64,000 bases of DNA from an uncultured Alphaproteobacteria bacterium (GTDB taxonomy: Bacteria; Pseudomonadota; Alphaproteobacteria; RF32; CAG-239): NCBI GenBank assembly GCA_944390885.1, contig CALXRP010000010.1, positions 1-64,000 on the forward strand, given 5' to 3'. The position numbers and the translations under genes were made by a program. This document shows, piece by piece, positions 17,323 through 25,573 of the stretch. The notes under the pieces are model-generated. The model was not told the DNA's origin. It searched no databases and was given only the letters and a program-made list of their open reading frames with translations. Every line of letters starts with the position of its first letter. Position 1 is the stretch's first letter.

Positions 17323-18340
17323 AGTTGCAGCTTATAACATACATACATGCCACAGGGACTTTAAATGGTGTGGAACTACAATCAGGTCTATATGTTACGC
17401 AAGGACCGGACGAACTGCATGTCCAACCACGTCCGTAAGTACAATCTAGACCAGACGAGCCGGAACTACCACTGCTGCCTGAGCCTGAAGAACTTCCGCC
17501 GCTACTTCCGCCGCCAGAAGAAGACGAGCAGGTAGAACAGCATTTTCTGGTACCTCCACACCCGTCAGAACAAGAATATGAACCGCAGGAACATCCGCTT
17601 TCGCTGGAATAGGGGGTGCAACAGGACTCATAAGGATAATAACAGGTCTTTGTGCCGCAGCCGTTTCGGGTCGACCCACCGCAACCGCCGGGGTTGGAAG
17701 TCGACGTACCGGACGGACAGTTCATGTTACAGGTGTAATAACAGGTATATTCGCAGCCGTCCGTACCGTTTGAGCCGTAAGACGAATAAGTTAAGGACGT
17801 ATAACTCGGACATCCGCTTGGACGGCAACAAGTTCCGTAAGAAGAATCATAAGCACAACGTCCGGAGTTCTTTTTGAGTTTCTGGCCGGAAGGACAAGAG
17901 TTTGTATAACCGGTATCACGGCAGGCACGTTGATTATCGGTCTTGCATTGTTTATACAAAGAACCATAACTCGGACAGGGTTGATCCACATATTTTGGAA
18001 TAGAACAAGAAGTTGTGTTATAACCGTTTTGTTCACACCATGTTTTAGCGTCACATTTCAGGTAATGGTCATCGCGGTTACACTGTCCGACCTTGGCATA
18101 ATATTGCGGACATTCACCGGAAGCATAATAGGTGAAGCCTTTGCTTTCACAAAATTCGGTATCTTCGTTAATGTTCATATTCCCACCGCCACCGGCCAAA
18201 TCTTCATCGGCACAGTCTGGCAGAAAGCAAATGCCACTATATGCGGGAGATGGGAGGAAGACCGAGAAAGCAGCGGCAACAGCAAGAACCGACACCGCAG
18301 AGTTAAGTTTCATGTGTAGCATAGTGTTATAATTTTTCAT
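17321..18340 (-). CDS. Cys-rich secreted protein, paralogue A
   Basis: 339 residues with a Sec signal peptide (AVSVLAVAAAFSVFLPSPAYS) and 38 cysteines by my count. After the signal come tandem Cys-rich units of ~25-30 residues (for example YYASGECPQYYAKVG, KYVDQPCPSYGSLYKQC, CEYTCYYTCNMNCPSG), a Ser/Gly-rich linker (~residues 270-300) and a short C-terminal domain ending in ISCN. The first ~235 mature residues are nearly identical to the protein at 46375-47505; the C-termini differ. The ATG at 18340 follows GGGGAGGAAG; an in-frame ATG 48 bases upstream lacks a ribosome site. Probably periplasmic or surface-exposed and disulfide-bonded. Function unknown. Confidence 0.8.
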   Translation of the reverse strand: MKNYNTMLHMKLNSAVSVLAVAAAFSVFLPSPAYSGICFLPDCADEDLAGGGGNMNINEDTEFCESKGFTYYASGECPQYYAKVGQCNRDDHYLKCDAKTWCEQNGYNTTSCSIPKYVDQPCPSYGSLYKQCKTDNQRACRDTGYTNSCPSGQKLKKNSGRCAYDSSYGTCCRPSGCPSYTSLTYSSYGSNGTDGCEYTCYYTCNMNCPSGTSTSNPGGCGGSTRNGCGTKTCYYPYESCCTPYSSESGCSCGSYSCSDGCGGTRKCCSTCSSSSGGGSSGGSSSGSGSSGSSGSSGLDCTYGRGWTCSSSGPCVTYRPDCSSTPFKVPVACMYVISCN

Positions 18341-18445
18341 CGGCTTCCTCCCCAAGCAAGCGTGCTTGACCCGATCGATTGTCATCATTGTGCCAAGGCT
18401 TACGCGTTGCTCTTTTCTTTTTCTTGAGCAGCATTGTGCTCAGAA
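18341..18445 (-). promoter_or_regulatory. Conserved structured leader of Cys-rich paralogue A
   Basis: About 105 bases upstream of the ATG are roughly 90% identical to 47506-47610. The leader contains hairpin CAAGCA/TGCTTG (18353-18368) abutting the ribosome site, and palindrome TGAGCA/TGCTCA (18425-18442). Hairpin formation could affect access to the ribosome site; a thermosensor or protein operator is possible, but only conservation is seen. Confidence 0.5.
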
Positions 18446-18487
18446 TGGTTAATAAAAATTCTTTTCTTTTTGTCGTCCTTTTCCTTT

Positions 18488-18671
18488 GTCATTGCCGGGC
18501 GCTTTTTTTTCTTTCGTCATCCCCGGGCTCTGACCCGGGGATCCATACTTCAAAGCACCTTGTCATTCACAAATCCCGTCATAGCAACGCGGTCTCTGGA
18601 GCACAGAGTATTCAACTCGCCGCGCGCCTGCCGTGCAGGTGGATCCCCGGGTCAAGCCCGAGAATGACAGG
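18488..18671. repeat. Cluster 2 of dispersed palindromic repeats, inside the leader
   Basis: Copies of the CCCCGGG/CCCGGGG and TTGCCGGGC palindromes with a CCTGCCGTGCAGG joint lie between the promoter at 18703-18731 and the conserved leader. They would be transcribed as part of a 5' leader of roughly 355 nt. No gene in 18341-18828. Confidence 0.8.
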
Positions 18672-18702
18672 AAAATAGTGTGGCAAGAACGACAATAAAG
18701 AT

Positions 18703-18731
18703 ACTATAGCATAAGAAAATCAAAGAGTCAA
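18703..18731 (-). promoter_or_regulatory. Sigma-70-type promoter of Cys-rich paralogue A
   Basis: On the minus strand TTGACT, 17-base spacer, TATAGT. The same boxes and spacing occur at 47775-47803 upstream of paralogue B, in otherwise similar flanks. Confidence 0.65.
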
Positions 18732-18780
18732 TACTTTGTGAAAAATGGGGTGAGGATTTTGGCTAAAGAAAAGAGATAAT

Positions 18781-18811
18781 AAAAAACCCCGCTGAAAAAT
18801 AGCGGGGATTC
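18781..18811 (-). terminator. Rho-independent terminator
   Basis: CCCCGCT / AGCGGGG hairpin with a minus-strand T-run, ending the porin gene at 18829. Confidence 0.8.
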
Positions 18812-18828
18812 TGCAAGAGCAGGTAAAA

Positions 18829-20100
18829 TTAAAAGAACAGGGAAGCGCGCAAAGAAAAGACCGTATCATAATCTGATTTTGGGTTAAGAGCCGGTTTAAT
18901 GTAAAATTGGATATCCGGCGTTATTGTTGCCCATTTTGAGATACCGAAGGCCCAATACGCTTCCAGTACGGTTTCGTTGGGACGGGCGGATTCATCTCCG
19001 ACGCCGGTCTTGTCAATTTTATTATAAGCGGCAGCCAGACCAATCTGGTCAAGCGGGTTTCGATCCAAAGGATCATTATAAACCGTACCGAGCACAAAAG
19101 AAAGATCAGCAAAGGCAGTACTTCCGGACACGCCGTTCAGTCTGGAAAAGACGGCCCATTTTTCGCCAATGTTCTGAGATGCGTTCAGCGACCAGCCGTT
19201 TGTTGTCTGCGGCTGCTCTTTAACGGCAGGTTGGTTATAAACCATAACGGAATATTGTCCGCTGCCCAGTCCTTTAATTGTCGGCGTATAAGAGAGCGAG
19301 GCAAAAGTGGTATAATGCTCTTCGTCCAAATGATTTACCCTGACGCTGATGCCGTCAATATTTGTAGCGTCTTGCGCCCCAACGGTCAAAGACCATTCGT
19401 CATTCGGCGCAATCTGAGTAAAGAGGCCGACTCCGGATGTTGAATAAGTAGAAGTAGCGTTTTGCGAAAGCGAGTAGTTGATAAAGTTAACCTGTTGGTT
19501 AGAGTCGTAAGCCGTTCCGTCAAAATTATACAACGGGAATTGACCGGCTCCAATGGTCAGCCAGTTCCATTTCCCGCCGAGCTGATAACTGTAATAAAGT
19601 TCGTCAAAAGCATTGGAGGAGGTTGTATAATCATTAATGGCGGACGCAACACCGATATTGTTTCCGATTCTCTCTCCGCTGGAACCGCCGTAACGGGCAA
19701 TATTATAAGCAAAGTTCAGTGTTCCGGTTCCGTATTCGTTTTGAAAAGTCGTCCAGGTAAAAGACGGATAAATAATTGTCTGATAAGCCGTTTTTTTACC
19801 GTTCGGAGCACCGCGCTGCGCCATATATGAGATGTCTATCGAATAATCAAAGCCGTATTCTTTGCTGAGCTTGTTCTTAAAATCCGTATAATCCTGTCCT
19901 AAATCAGTAAAACTGTGATTTCGGCGGATTTTGCCGGCGGTCGCGCGTTGCTTGGCCGACTTGGACTGATGTTCGTCGCGGGCAGACAATGCCCCTTCGT
20001 TTGCCTGCGTTTTTGCCAGACTGGCCGTTCCGTCCGCCGCAAAGAACAACAATGCGCAGGAAAGGGCAGAAACAAAATAACCGGTTTTGCGTTTGATCAT
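18829..20100 (-). CDS. OprB-family carbohydrate-selective porin
   Basis: 423 residues. The signal peptide (residues ~1-30) is followed by a short linker and a long series of amphipathic beta strands with alternating aromatic residues; the protein ends SLRASLFF, with the C-terminal Phe expected of BAM substrates. The middle and end (LSQNIGEKWAVFSRLNGVSG-like strands, FQFYIKPALNP near the C-terminus) are characteristic of OprB porins, usually sugar channels. Chlamydial AaxA, the arginine porin, belongs to this family; the AaxBC-like pair here is 14 kb away, so a link is only a possibility. Monocistronic with its own terminator. Confidence 0.8.
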   Translation of the reverse strand: MIKRKTGYFVSALSCALLFFAADGTASLAKTQANEGALSARDEHQSKSAKQRATAGKIRRNHSFTDLGQDYTDFKNKLSKEYGFDYSIDISYMAQRGAPNGKKTAYQTIIYPSFTWTTFQNEYGTGTLNFAYNIARYGGSSGERIGNNIGVASAINDYTTSSNAFDELYYSYQLGGKWNWLTIGAGQFPLYNFDGTAYDSNQQVNFINYSLSQNATSTYSTSGVGLFTQIAPNDEWSLTVGAQDATNIDGISVRVNHLDEEHYTTFASLSYTPTIKGLGSGQYSVMVYNQPAVKEQPQTTNGWSLNASQNIGEKWAVFSRLNGVSGSTAFADLSFVLGTVYNDPLDRNPLDQIGLAAAYNKIDKTGVGDESARPNETVLEAYWAFGISKWATITPDIQFYIKPALNPKSDYDTVFSLRASLFF

Positions 20101-20184
20101 TTTTCAATCCTTATCTGAAAAAAATTAACTTCGCGGATTTATATATAAGCAAAAATTGATAATTAAAGGCGGCGGATAAACTTA

Positions 20185-20212
20185 TTGACAAAAGGAGCTT
20201 ACGCGATATACT
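20185..20212 (+). promoter_or_regulatory. Sigma-70-type promoter
   Basis: TTGACA at 20185-20190, 16-base spacer, TATACT at 20207-20212; about 50 nt upstream of the ATG at 20269. Confidence 0.55.
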
Positions 20213-20268
20213 CAATCAATATTTCGAGAATTATTAACTAAATTATTAATTAAAAAAATTAAAGCAAT

Positions 20269-20703
20269 ATGAAAGAGCTTGTTTTATGTGCTGAAACGGC
20301 ATCGGATATTGAGTGTGAAATGTTAAATTTTATTGACGGTTTTGGTGTTCCGAAAACAAAAATTGTCTGCCATCCTCGTTTGGTTTGTTTTTATCAGCGA
20401 AAAGAACGAAAGAATGTTTGGGCAATGACGTTAAAAGACAAAGAGCGCATGTCTTATCATGTTTTTCTTTATATTGATAAAAATATCATGACCATAGAGG
20501 TCGGCTCATTCAAATTTTATCCCATTCCGGTCGGAACAACGCTGGATTGCGGCATCGTCGGAGTACAATACAATTCAAACGGAGAAACCGAACAGGTTTT
20601 GTATTGCCGCCGCCGGAAAAAAGCTCCTGCCCGAACGGAAAAGGAGTATTACGGACTGGAGGCCGACAGTGAAGAATATCTGGAAGAAGCAGCTAAGTCG
20701 TAA
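20269..20703 (+). CDS. Hypothetical protein, 144 aa
   Basis: Unrecognised cytoplasmic protein. It starts MKELVLCAETASDIECEML and ends in a charged tail (GLEADSEEYLEEAAKS). A beta-rich middle (MSYHVFLYIDKNIMTIEVGSF) precedes a basic patch YCRRRKKAPART. No membrane segment or catalytic motif. A good promoter lies upstream, but no Shine-Dalgarno; the leader holds TTATTAATTAA as in the orphan at 560. Monocistronic. Confidence 0.6.
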   Translation: MKELVLCAETASDIECEMLNFIDGFGVPKTKIVCHPRLVCFYQRKERKNVWAMTLKDKERMSYHVFLYIDKNIMTIEVGSFKFYPIPVGTTLDCGIVGVQYNSNGETEQVLYCRRRKKAPARTEKEYYGLEADSEEYLEEAAKS

Positions 20704-20714
20704 AAACAGTTTAA

Positions 20715-20749
20715 CAAAAAAGCCTTGGTCAGAAAACCAAGGCTTTTTG
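20715..20749. terminator. Bidirectional terminator
   Basis: AAGCCTTGGT / ACCAAGGCTT hairpin with A-run and T-run, between the convergent orphan and bamE. Confidence 0.85.
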
Positions 20750-20750
20750 C

Positions 20751-21209
20751 TTACAAATTTTCGCGGTTTCGGGTAGCAAACGGCATATATTGTCCGACTC
20801 CGCCAAAATATTTTTCAAAGAAGCCGGGTTCCTGTCCGAGAGTTTGGGTGGCATCGGTACTGACAGCCACTTCCGTTCCGTTCTTTTTGTTCAAACGGTC
20901 AATGTCTGCCACCTGGTCATATTTGTCAAACTTGATTGTCAACACATCACGGTCAATTTCGGTAGGTTTGAAAAAAGCCACCTGTTTGACTTCGGAAGAC
21001 ATATAGATCCAAGTATTTTTATCCAGAGAAACCACGGAAGACGGAGCACCGAGCAGGCTCAAAACCTCTTCTTTACTTTGTCCGGGTTTGAGTTGGGAGA
21101 TTCTGTCATTTGTTGGCATATTGCCGTTATGTGACACAAAAACATCGCTTGAGCAGGAGCAAAGCATTGCGGCGGTAAAAATGCTGAAAAGTATTTTGTT
21201 TGTTGACAT
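20751..21209 (-). CDS. bamE: Outer-membrane assembly lipoprotein BamE (SmpA/OmlA)
   Basis: 152 residues. The signal peptide ends with lipobox LCSC (Cys19). The BamE core follows: ISQLKPGQSKEEVLSLLGAPS at residues ~35-56 is the family signature, then NTWIYMSSE and LTIKFDKYDQVADID. BamE is an accessory of the BAM machinery that folds outer-membrane barrels. In many alphaproteobacteria it sits divergent from the yceD-rpmF-plsX-fabH block, exactly as here, which supports the call. The ATG at 21209 has AAGGATTTTCAG upstream; an in-frame upstream start adds 13 residues and lacks one. Confidence 0.88.
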   Translation of the reverse strand: MSTNKILFSIFTAAMLCSCSSDVFVSHNGNMPTNDRISQLKPGQSKEEVLSLLGAPSSVVSLDKNTWIYMSSEVKQVAFFKPTEIDRDVLTIKFDKYDQVADIDRLNKKNGTEVAVSTDATQTLGQEPGFFEKYFGGVGQYMPFATRNRENL

Positions 21210-21271
21210 CTGAAAATCCTTGACGTTAATATCACAACAGTTTTCCACTTTATAACATAAGGAAACAATTT

Positions 21272-21790
21272 ATGCAAAAGCTTTTTTCTTATCCGATAGA
21301 AGTAGACGGATTATCATCGGCGGTTAAAAAATATCAAATCACGGCCTCGGCTAAAGATTTAGTCTATCTGACGGAAGTTTTAAAGGTCCCGGCGGTAAAA
21401 TCCTGCACGGCGGAGATCTGGTTGAAACATAACCGTCGGGATCATACATTGGATGTTACCGGCAAGGTCAAAGCTGAATTGGAACTGACCAGCGTTATCA
21501 GCCTTGAAAATTTTGATAAGGTCTATGAGGGAGACTTTGCGCTTCATTACGACACCAAAGCCACTTATAAAGATATCCGCGATATGGAACCGGAGTTTGA
21601 CGATGACGTACCGGATATTGTGGAAGACGGAAAAATTGATCTCGGCGATATTATCATCGAGCAGGTGGCGCTGATGATTGAAGATTATCCGCGCAAAGAC
21701 GGAGAAGTTTTTGTTTTTGAGTCGGAGTTTGATGCCGAAACGACGGAAGCGATGAATCCGTTCAACGTTCTAAAAAAATTAAAGAAGTAA
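21272..21790 (+). CDS. YceD/DUF177 family protein
   Basis: 172 residues, acidic. The DUF177 pattern is visible: VTGKVKAELELTSVISLENFDKVYEGDFALHY, then acidic IDLGDIIIEQVALMIEDYPR with the conserved 'D-L-G-...-E-x-x-x-L' stretch. The family is regularly encoded directly before rpmF and has been linked to 23S rRNA/50S maturation. SD AAGGAAACAATTT precedes the ATG. It lies 146 bases before rpmF on the same strand. Confidence 0.85.
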   Translation: MQKLFSYPIEVDGLSSAVKKYQITASAKDLVYLTEVLKVPAVKSCTAEIWLKHNRRDHTLDVTGKVKAELELTSVISLENFDKVYEGDFALHYDTKATYKDIRDMEPEFDDDVPDIVEDGKIDLGDIIIEQVALMIEDYPRKDGEVFVFESEFDAETTEAMNPFNVLKKLKK

Positions 21791-21936
21791 TATTTTGTGC
21801 TTGCAAAATGTAAAAATATTGGCTAAAAGGATTTCAGGAATTTTTAAACCTCATTAATTTAGTTGCATTTAAAAACTAAATGGTTTATGAATAGCTTTGA
21901 AAAAAGTGTAAATAACAATTAATAGAGTATAAGAAA

Positions 21937-22125
21937 ATGGCTACACCTAAAAAGAAAACTACTCCTTCACGCCGCAATATGCGTCGTTCCCACGATGCTC
22001 TGAAGGCCAATTCCTATCAGGAATGCCCGAACTGCGGAGAGCTGAAGAGACCGCATAACGTATGCGCTTCCTGCGGATACTATGACGGTAAAGAAGTTGT
22101 TGCTAAGAAAGCTTCAGCTGAATAA
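21937..22125 (+). CDS. rpmF: 50S ribosomal protein L32
   Basis: 62 residues, full length. It starts [20 protein letters not shown], and [20 protein letters not shown] holds the CxxC...CxxC zinc ribbon, so this is the zinc-containing form. Located between the DUF177 gene and plsX, the standard bacterial order linking ribosome and fatty-acid genes. Confidence 0.97.
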   Translation: MATPKKKTTPSRRNMRRSHDALKANSYQECPNCGELKRPHNVCASCGYYDGKEVVAKKASAE

Positions 22126-22147
22126 TTTATTATAAATCTATATAAAT

Positions 22148-23215
22148 ATGGAGCAGATGTTGTCTGATACGAATAATCTGGTCATATCAATCGATGCGAT
22201 GGGGGGAGATAATTCCCCCAGAGTCGTAATTGAGGGGCTTGCGTTGGCCGCAAAAAAAAATCCGGACGCCAGGTTTTTACTTTTTGGTGATAAGGATAAA
22301 ATCACAGCCCAGTTGAAAAATTACCCGTCATTGCAGGAAGTCTGCGAGATCCGTCATTCTGACGAAGTCGTAAGCAATGATGACAAGCCCTCACAGGTTA
22401 TTCGCAACCGCAACACCAGTATGCATATGGCAATCGATGCCGTCAAAAACGGCGAGGCTCAGGCGGTTGTTTCCGCCGGCAATACCGGTGCTTTGATGGC
22501 TATCTCCAAGCTTGTGCTCCGTACCATCCAAAAAATCCATCGTCCGGCAATCGTCAGCATTATGCCGCATCAGTTTGGCAAATATGTTATGCTCGATTTG
22601 GGCGCCAACACGGAATGTGATGCCCTGAATCTGGCCGAATTTGCATTAATGGGCGATATCTTTGCCCGCCATGCCCTCGGACTTTCGCGCCCCCGGGTTG
22701 CCCTGTTGAATATCGGAGCGGAAGAAATGAAAGGCAAGGAGGAGATTCGCCATGCCGCACATCTGATCAAAACGTCCCGTCTCGATATTGATTTTATCGG
22801 TTATATCGAGCCTCACGAAATCCCGAACGGGGTAGCAGATGTTATTGTTTCCGACGGTTTTACCGGCAATATTGCCCTCAAATCGATTGAAGGAACAGCG
22901 CGTTTGGTCTTACGTCTGATGAAAAGCTCGGTTCAGAAATCCTGGCTGGCCAAACTCGGAATGCCTTTTATGCTGGGAGCAATGCTCGGCCTGAAAAAAA
23001 CAATGGATCCCCGCCTGTATAACGGGGCAATGTTTGTCGGCCTGAACGGCTTGTCGGTAAAAAGCCATGGCGGAACAGACGCTTTGGGATATTCCGTTGC
23101 CGTTGGCAATGCCATTTCGCTGGTCAGACAAAACTTTGTCGCCACCATCAGAACGGAACTGGAAAAAGTAGATTTGGACGAACTCTCACAGGAAATTATC
23201 TATGACGCTTATTAG
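22148..23215 (+). CDS. plsX: Phosphate acyltransferase PlsX
   Basis: 355 residues. ISIDAMGGDNSPRVVIEG near the start, VSAGNTGALMAISKLVL and DGFTGNIALKSIEGTA are PlsX signatures. The enzyme converts acyl-ACP to acyl-phosphate for phospholipid synthesis at the inner membrane. The first ATG has no good ribosome site; an internal ATG three codons later or the TTG after it, with GGAG just upstream, could be the true start. Its 3' end overlaps fabH by 14 bases. Confidence 0.95.
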   Translation: MEQMLSDTNNLVISIDAMGGDNSPRVVIEGLALAAKKNPDARFLLFGDKDKITAQLKNYPSLQEVCEIRHSDEVVSNDDKPSQVIRNRNTSMHMAIDAVKNGEAQAVVSAGNTGALMAISKLVLRTIQKIHRPAIVSIMPHQFGKYVMLDLGANTECDALNLAEFALMGDIFARHALGLSRPRVALLNIGAEEMKGKEEIRHAAHLIKTSRLDIDFIGYIEPHEIPNGVADVIVSDGFTGNIALKSIEGTARLVLRLMKSSVQKSWLAKLGMPFMLGAMLGLKKTMDPRLYNGAMFVGLNGLSVKSHGGTDALGYSVAVGNAISLVRQNFVATIRTELEKVDLDELSQEIIYDAY

Positions 23216-24179
23216 ATCTGAAATTATCGGCCATGGGCACTATCTGCCGGCAAAAATTTTAACCAATGACGACCTTTCCAAAATGGTCGAAACCAATGAC
23301 GAGTGGATCAGCACCCGCACCGGGATCAAGCAGCGCCACATCGTTACGGACGAGCTGACATCGGATATGGCTGTTGCCGCGGCGCAAAAAGCCATTGCAT
23401 CTGCCGGAATCTCCGTAGAAGACGTTGATTTGGTTGTGGTTGCAACCGTAACGCCGGATAATACCACACCGGCTGTTTCTGCCAAAATCGGCGGAAAACT
23501 GGGCCTCAAAGCCGGTACTCCGACTTTTGATATTTCGGCGGCTTGTTCAGGATTCGTATATGCCCTGACTTTGGCGGATAATATGATTCGTCTCAAACAG
23601 GCAAAATGCGCGGTTGTCATTGGCGCTGAGAGCTTGTCTAAGATTGTTGACTGGACAGACCGCAACACCTGCGTTTTGTTCGGCGACGGGGCAGGGGCTG
23701 TTGTTTTGCGCGCTTGCGAAGGCAAAGGCGACAATACCGATACCGGCATTTTGTCAACCCGTCTTTATTCTGACGGCAGCCATTATGATAGTTTGAAATC
23801 TACCGGCGGCGTTTCTTCGACCCAAACGGCCGGTTTTATCTGGATGGACGGTAAAGAAGTCTTCAAATATGCAATCAATTCCTTGAGCCAGGCAGCTGAA
23901 GACGTTATGGCTGATGCCGGTGTTAAAGCTGAAGATATTGACTTGCTGATTCCGCATCAGGCAAATATTCGCATTATCAACGGTGTAGGCCAAAAGCTCG
24001 GTCTGCCGGAAGAAAAAGTTGTTGTTACCGTCAACAATCATGGCAACACCTCGGCAGCCTCCATTCCGTTGGCATTATCCGAAAGCTTTGAAAACGGCAA
24101 AATCAAAAAAGGAGATCTTGTTGTGCTGACCGCCATGGGCGCCGGATTTACCTCAGGCGGAGCCTTAATCAGAATTTAA
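23202..24179 (+). CDS. fabH: 3-oxoacyl-ACP synthase III (FabH)
   Basis: 325 residues. The catalytic triad is visible: Cys in ISAACSGFVYAL (~residue 112), His in LLIPHQANIRI (~252) and Asn in VNNHGNTSAAS (~282). It condenses acetyl-CoA with malonyl-ACP to start fatty-acid synthesis. It starts inside the plsX 3' end in another frame, suggesting coupled translation. Confidence 0.96.
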   Translation: MTLIRSEIIGHGHYLPAKILTNDDLSKMVETNDEWISTRTGIKQRHIVTDELTSDMAVAAAQKAIASAGISVEDVDLVVVATVTPDNTTPAVSAKIGGKLGLKAGTPTFDISAACSGFVYALTLADNMIRLKQAKCAVVIGAESLSKIVDWTDRNTCVLFGDGAGAVVLRACEGKGDNTDTGILSTRLYSDGSHYDSLKSTGGVSSTQTAGFIWMDGKEVFKYAINSLSQAAEDVMADAGVKAEDIDLLIPHQANIRIINGVGQKLGLPEEKVVVTVNNHGNTSAASIPLALSESFENGKIKKGDLVVLTAMGAGFTSGGALIRI

Positions 24180-24298
24180 CGGGAGTTTTTTCTGTTTATT
24201 AAATTGCTGATTCGGCTTGTCATCTGAAATAAATTAAGCTAAATATTTCGAGCAAAAGAAAAAAGATATCGTTATTAGTAATATTAAAGGAATATGAG

Positions 24299-24583
24299 AT
24301 GAAAACAATTACTCGTGCAGATGTTGCTGAGACTATTTATGAAGAAATCGGTCTTTCTAGAAAAGATTCTAATGAAATTTTGGATATGGTTTTGGATGAG
24401 ATTGTGCAAGAGCTGGCTCGCGGCAATGACGTGAAATTGTCTTCTTTCGGAACGTTTTCCCTGCGCGATAAAAAGGCTCGTTCCGGCCGCAATCCGAAAA
24501 CCGGAGTCGAGGCTGTTATCACCTCCCGCCGTGTAATTTCGTTCAAGCCGTCCCAGACGATGAGAAAAACAATCAACGCATAA
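24299..24583 (+). CDS. ihfA: Integration host factor subunit alpha
   Basis: 94 residues of the HU/IHF fold. LSSFGTFSLRDKKARSGRNPKTG contains the DNA-intercalating beta-arm with GRNP, and the end QTMRKTINA matches IhfA. Position after fabH and before a MerR regulator is the usual alphaproteobacterial context and separates it from HU and IhfB. SD AAAGGAATATGAG is close before the ATG. Confidence 0.92.
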   Translation: MKTITRADVAETIYEEIGLSRKDSNEILDMVLDEIVQELARGNDVKLSSFGTFSLRDKKARSGRNPKTGVEAVITSRRVISFKPSQTMRKTINA

Positions 24584-24599
24584 TTTTTAGGAAAAGCAA

Positions 24600-25007
24600 A
24601 TGGTTGTCAACAAAAGTAAATCTGCTTTCAGAACAATTGCAGAAGTTGCGGAAGAACTTGGCGTGGCAACCCATGTCCTGCGTTTTTGGGAAACCAAGTT
24701 CTCTCAGATTAAGCCGATGAAAAGAAGCGGTGGCCGGCGCTATTATCGCCCGGATGACGTTGAATTGGTCAGGACGATAAAAGAATACCTTTATGACAAG
24801 CGCTACACCATTGAGGGCGTTCAAAAGCTTTTTAAGGAAAAAGGAACCAAAAAGCTGGTCGGAGAGGAAATTCAAAAAGATTTTTTTGAAGACGTCGACC
24901 CTTCGGCTCTGGATGACAACTGCCGCGAGCTTGTCAGCGGAATTGTCAGTGAGTTAAAAGAAATCCGGGCGGAAATGCAAAAAACAATGGAAATCGCCGC
25001 CGAATAA
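24600..25007 (+). CDS. MerR-family transcriptional regulator
   Basis: 135 residues. The N-terminal winged helix [25 protein letters not shown] with [35 protein letters not shown] is a MerR DNA-binding domain; the short C-terminal coiled coil has no metal-binding cysteines. Located 16 bases after ihfA, a conserved pairing in alphaproteobacteria. The effector is unknown. Confidence 0.9.
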   Translation: MVVNKSKSAFRTIAEVAEELGVATHVLRFWETKFSQIKPMKRSGGRRYYRPDDVELVRTIKEYLYDKRYTIEGVQKLFKEKGTKKLVGEEIQKDFFEDVDPSALDDNCRELVSGIVSELKEIRAEMQKTMEIAAE

Positions 25008-25037
25008 AAAAAGCGCCAAAGTCATGGCGCATTTTTT
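25006..25037. terminator. Bidirectional terminator
   Basis: GCGCCA / TGGCGC hairpin with A-run and T-run between the MerR gene and the convergent DNA glycosylase. Confidence 0.8.
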
Positions 25038-25515
25038 ATATAAATTTTTGCCATTCTGCTAATTTGGTATCAAAACAAAGCGTTGCATTTGCCGGGCTGG
25101 TCGAGGGCAGGGTATAATGCTCCAGTTCTTCCAACAAACCGGAATGATATTTTTTGAAAAACTGAAAAGACTTCTGCCCGTTAAAAAGCAGTTTTTGCAC
25201 TTTGGAATATTGTGCCAGTAGCGTCTCAAAATCATTGGGGACTTCTTTTCGGATATTGCTGTCCAGACTGCCGTTTCTTTCGCAATATTGCAAATTGTCC
25301 CATAAGCCGATTCCATGTGCCAGCAGGCAATTTTTCTTTTTTTCGTAAGACTGAAACACCTGTCCGTTATTGAAGGTTTCTGACATAATCTTCCAAAAGG
25401 CATTCCGCGGATGGGCATAATATTCGGCAGCATCCAATGATGCGATTCCGGGCATCGTCCCGATAATCAGGATTTTGGTTTTTTCATCAATCAACGGAGC
25501 AAAACTTTGCGGCAT
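25036..25515 (-). CDS. Hypoxanthine-DNA glycosylase (UDG superfamily, family 6)
   Basis: 159 residues. ILIIGTMPGIASLDAAEYYAHPRNAFW contains the GTMPG motif and the Asn of YYAHPRN characteristic of HDG; LPSTSPANA near residue 140 is the second uracil-DNA-glycosylase motif. The enzyme excises deaminated adenine (hypoxanthine) from DNA in base excision repair. Length is normal for the family. Confidence 0.85.
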   Translation of the reverse strand: MPQSFAPLIDEKTKILIIGTMPGIASLDAAEYYAHPRNAFWKIMSETFNNGQVFQSYEKKKNCLLAHGIGLWDNLQYCERNGSLDSNIRKEVPNDFETLLAQYSKVQKLLFNGQKSFQFFKKYHSGLLEELEHYTLPSTSPANATLCFDTKLAEWQKFI

Positions 25516-25573
25516 CTGATACCTTTCAGGAGTTTTATTTACGGGGTTATTAAAAACGCCGAATTAAAAAATG

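Noticed and set aside
17321-18388. Upstream start for Cys-rich paralogue A (and likewise 47553 for B), adding 16 residues
   Set aside because: The extension is in frame and identical in both copies, but no ribosome site precedes it whereas GGGGAGGAAG fits the inner ATG; the shared bases are better explained as leader.
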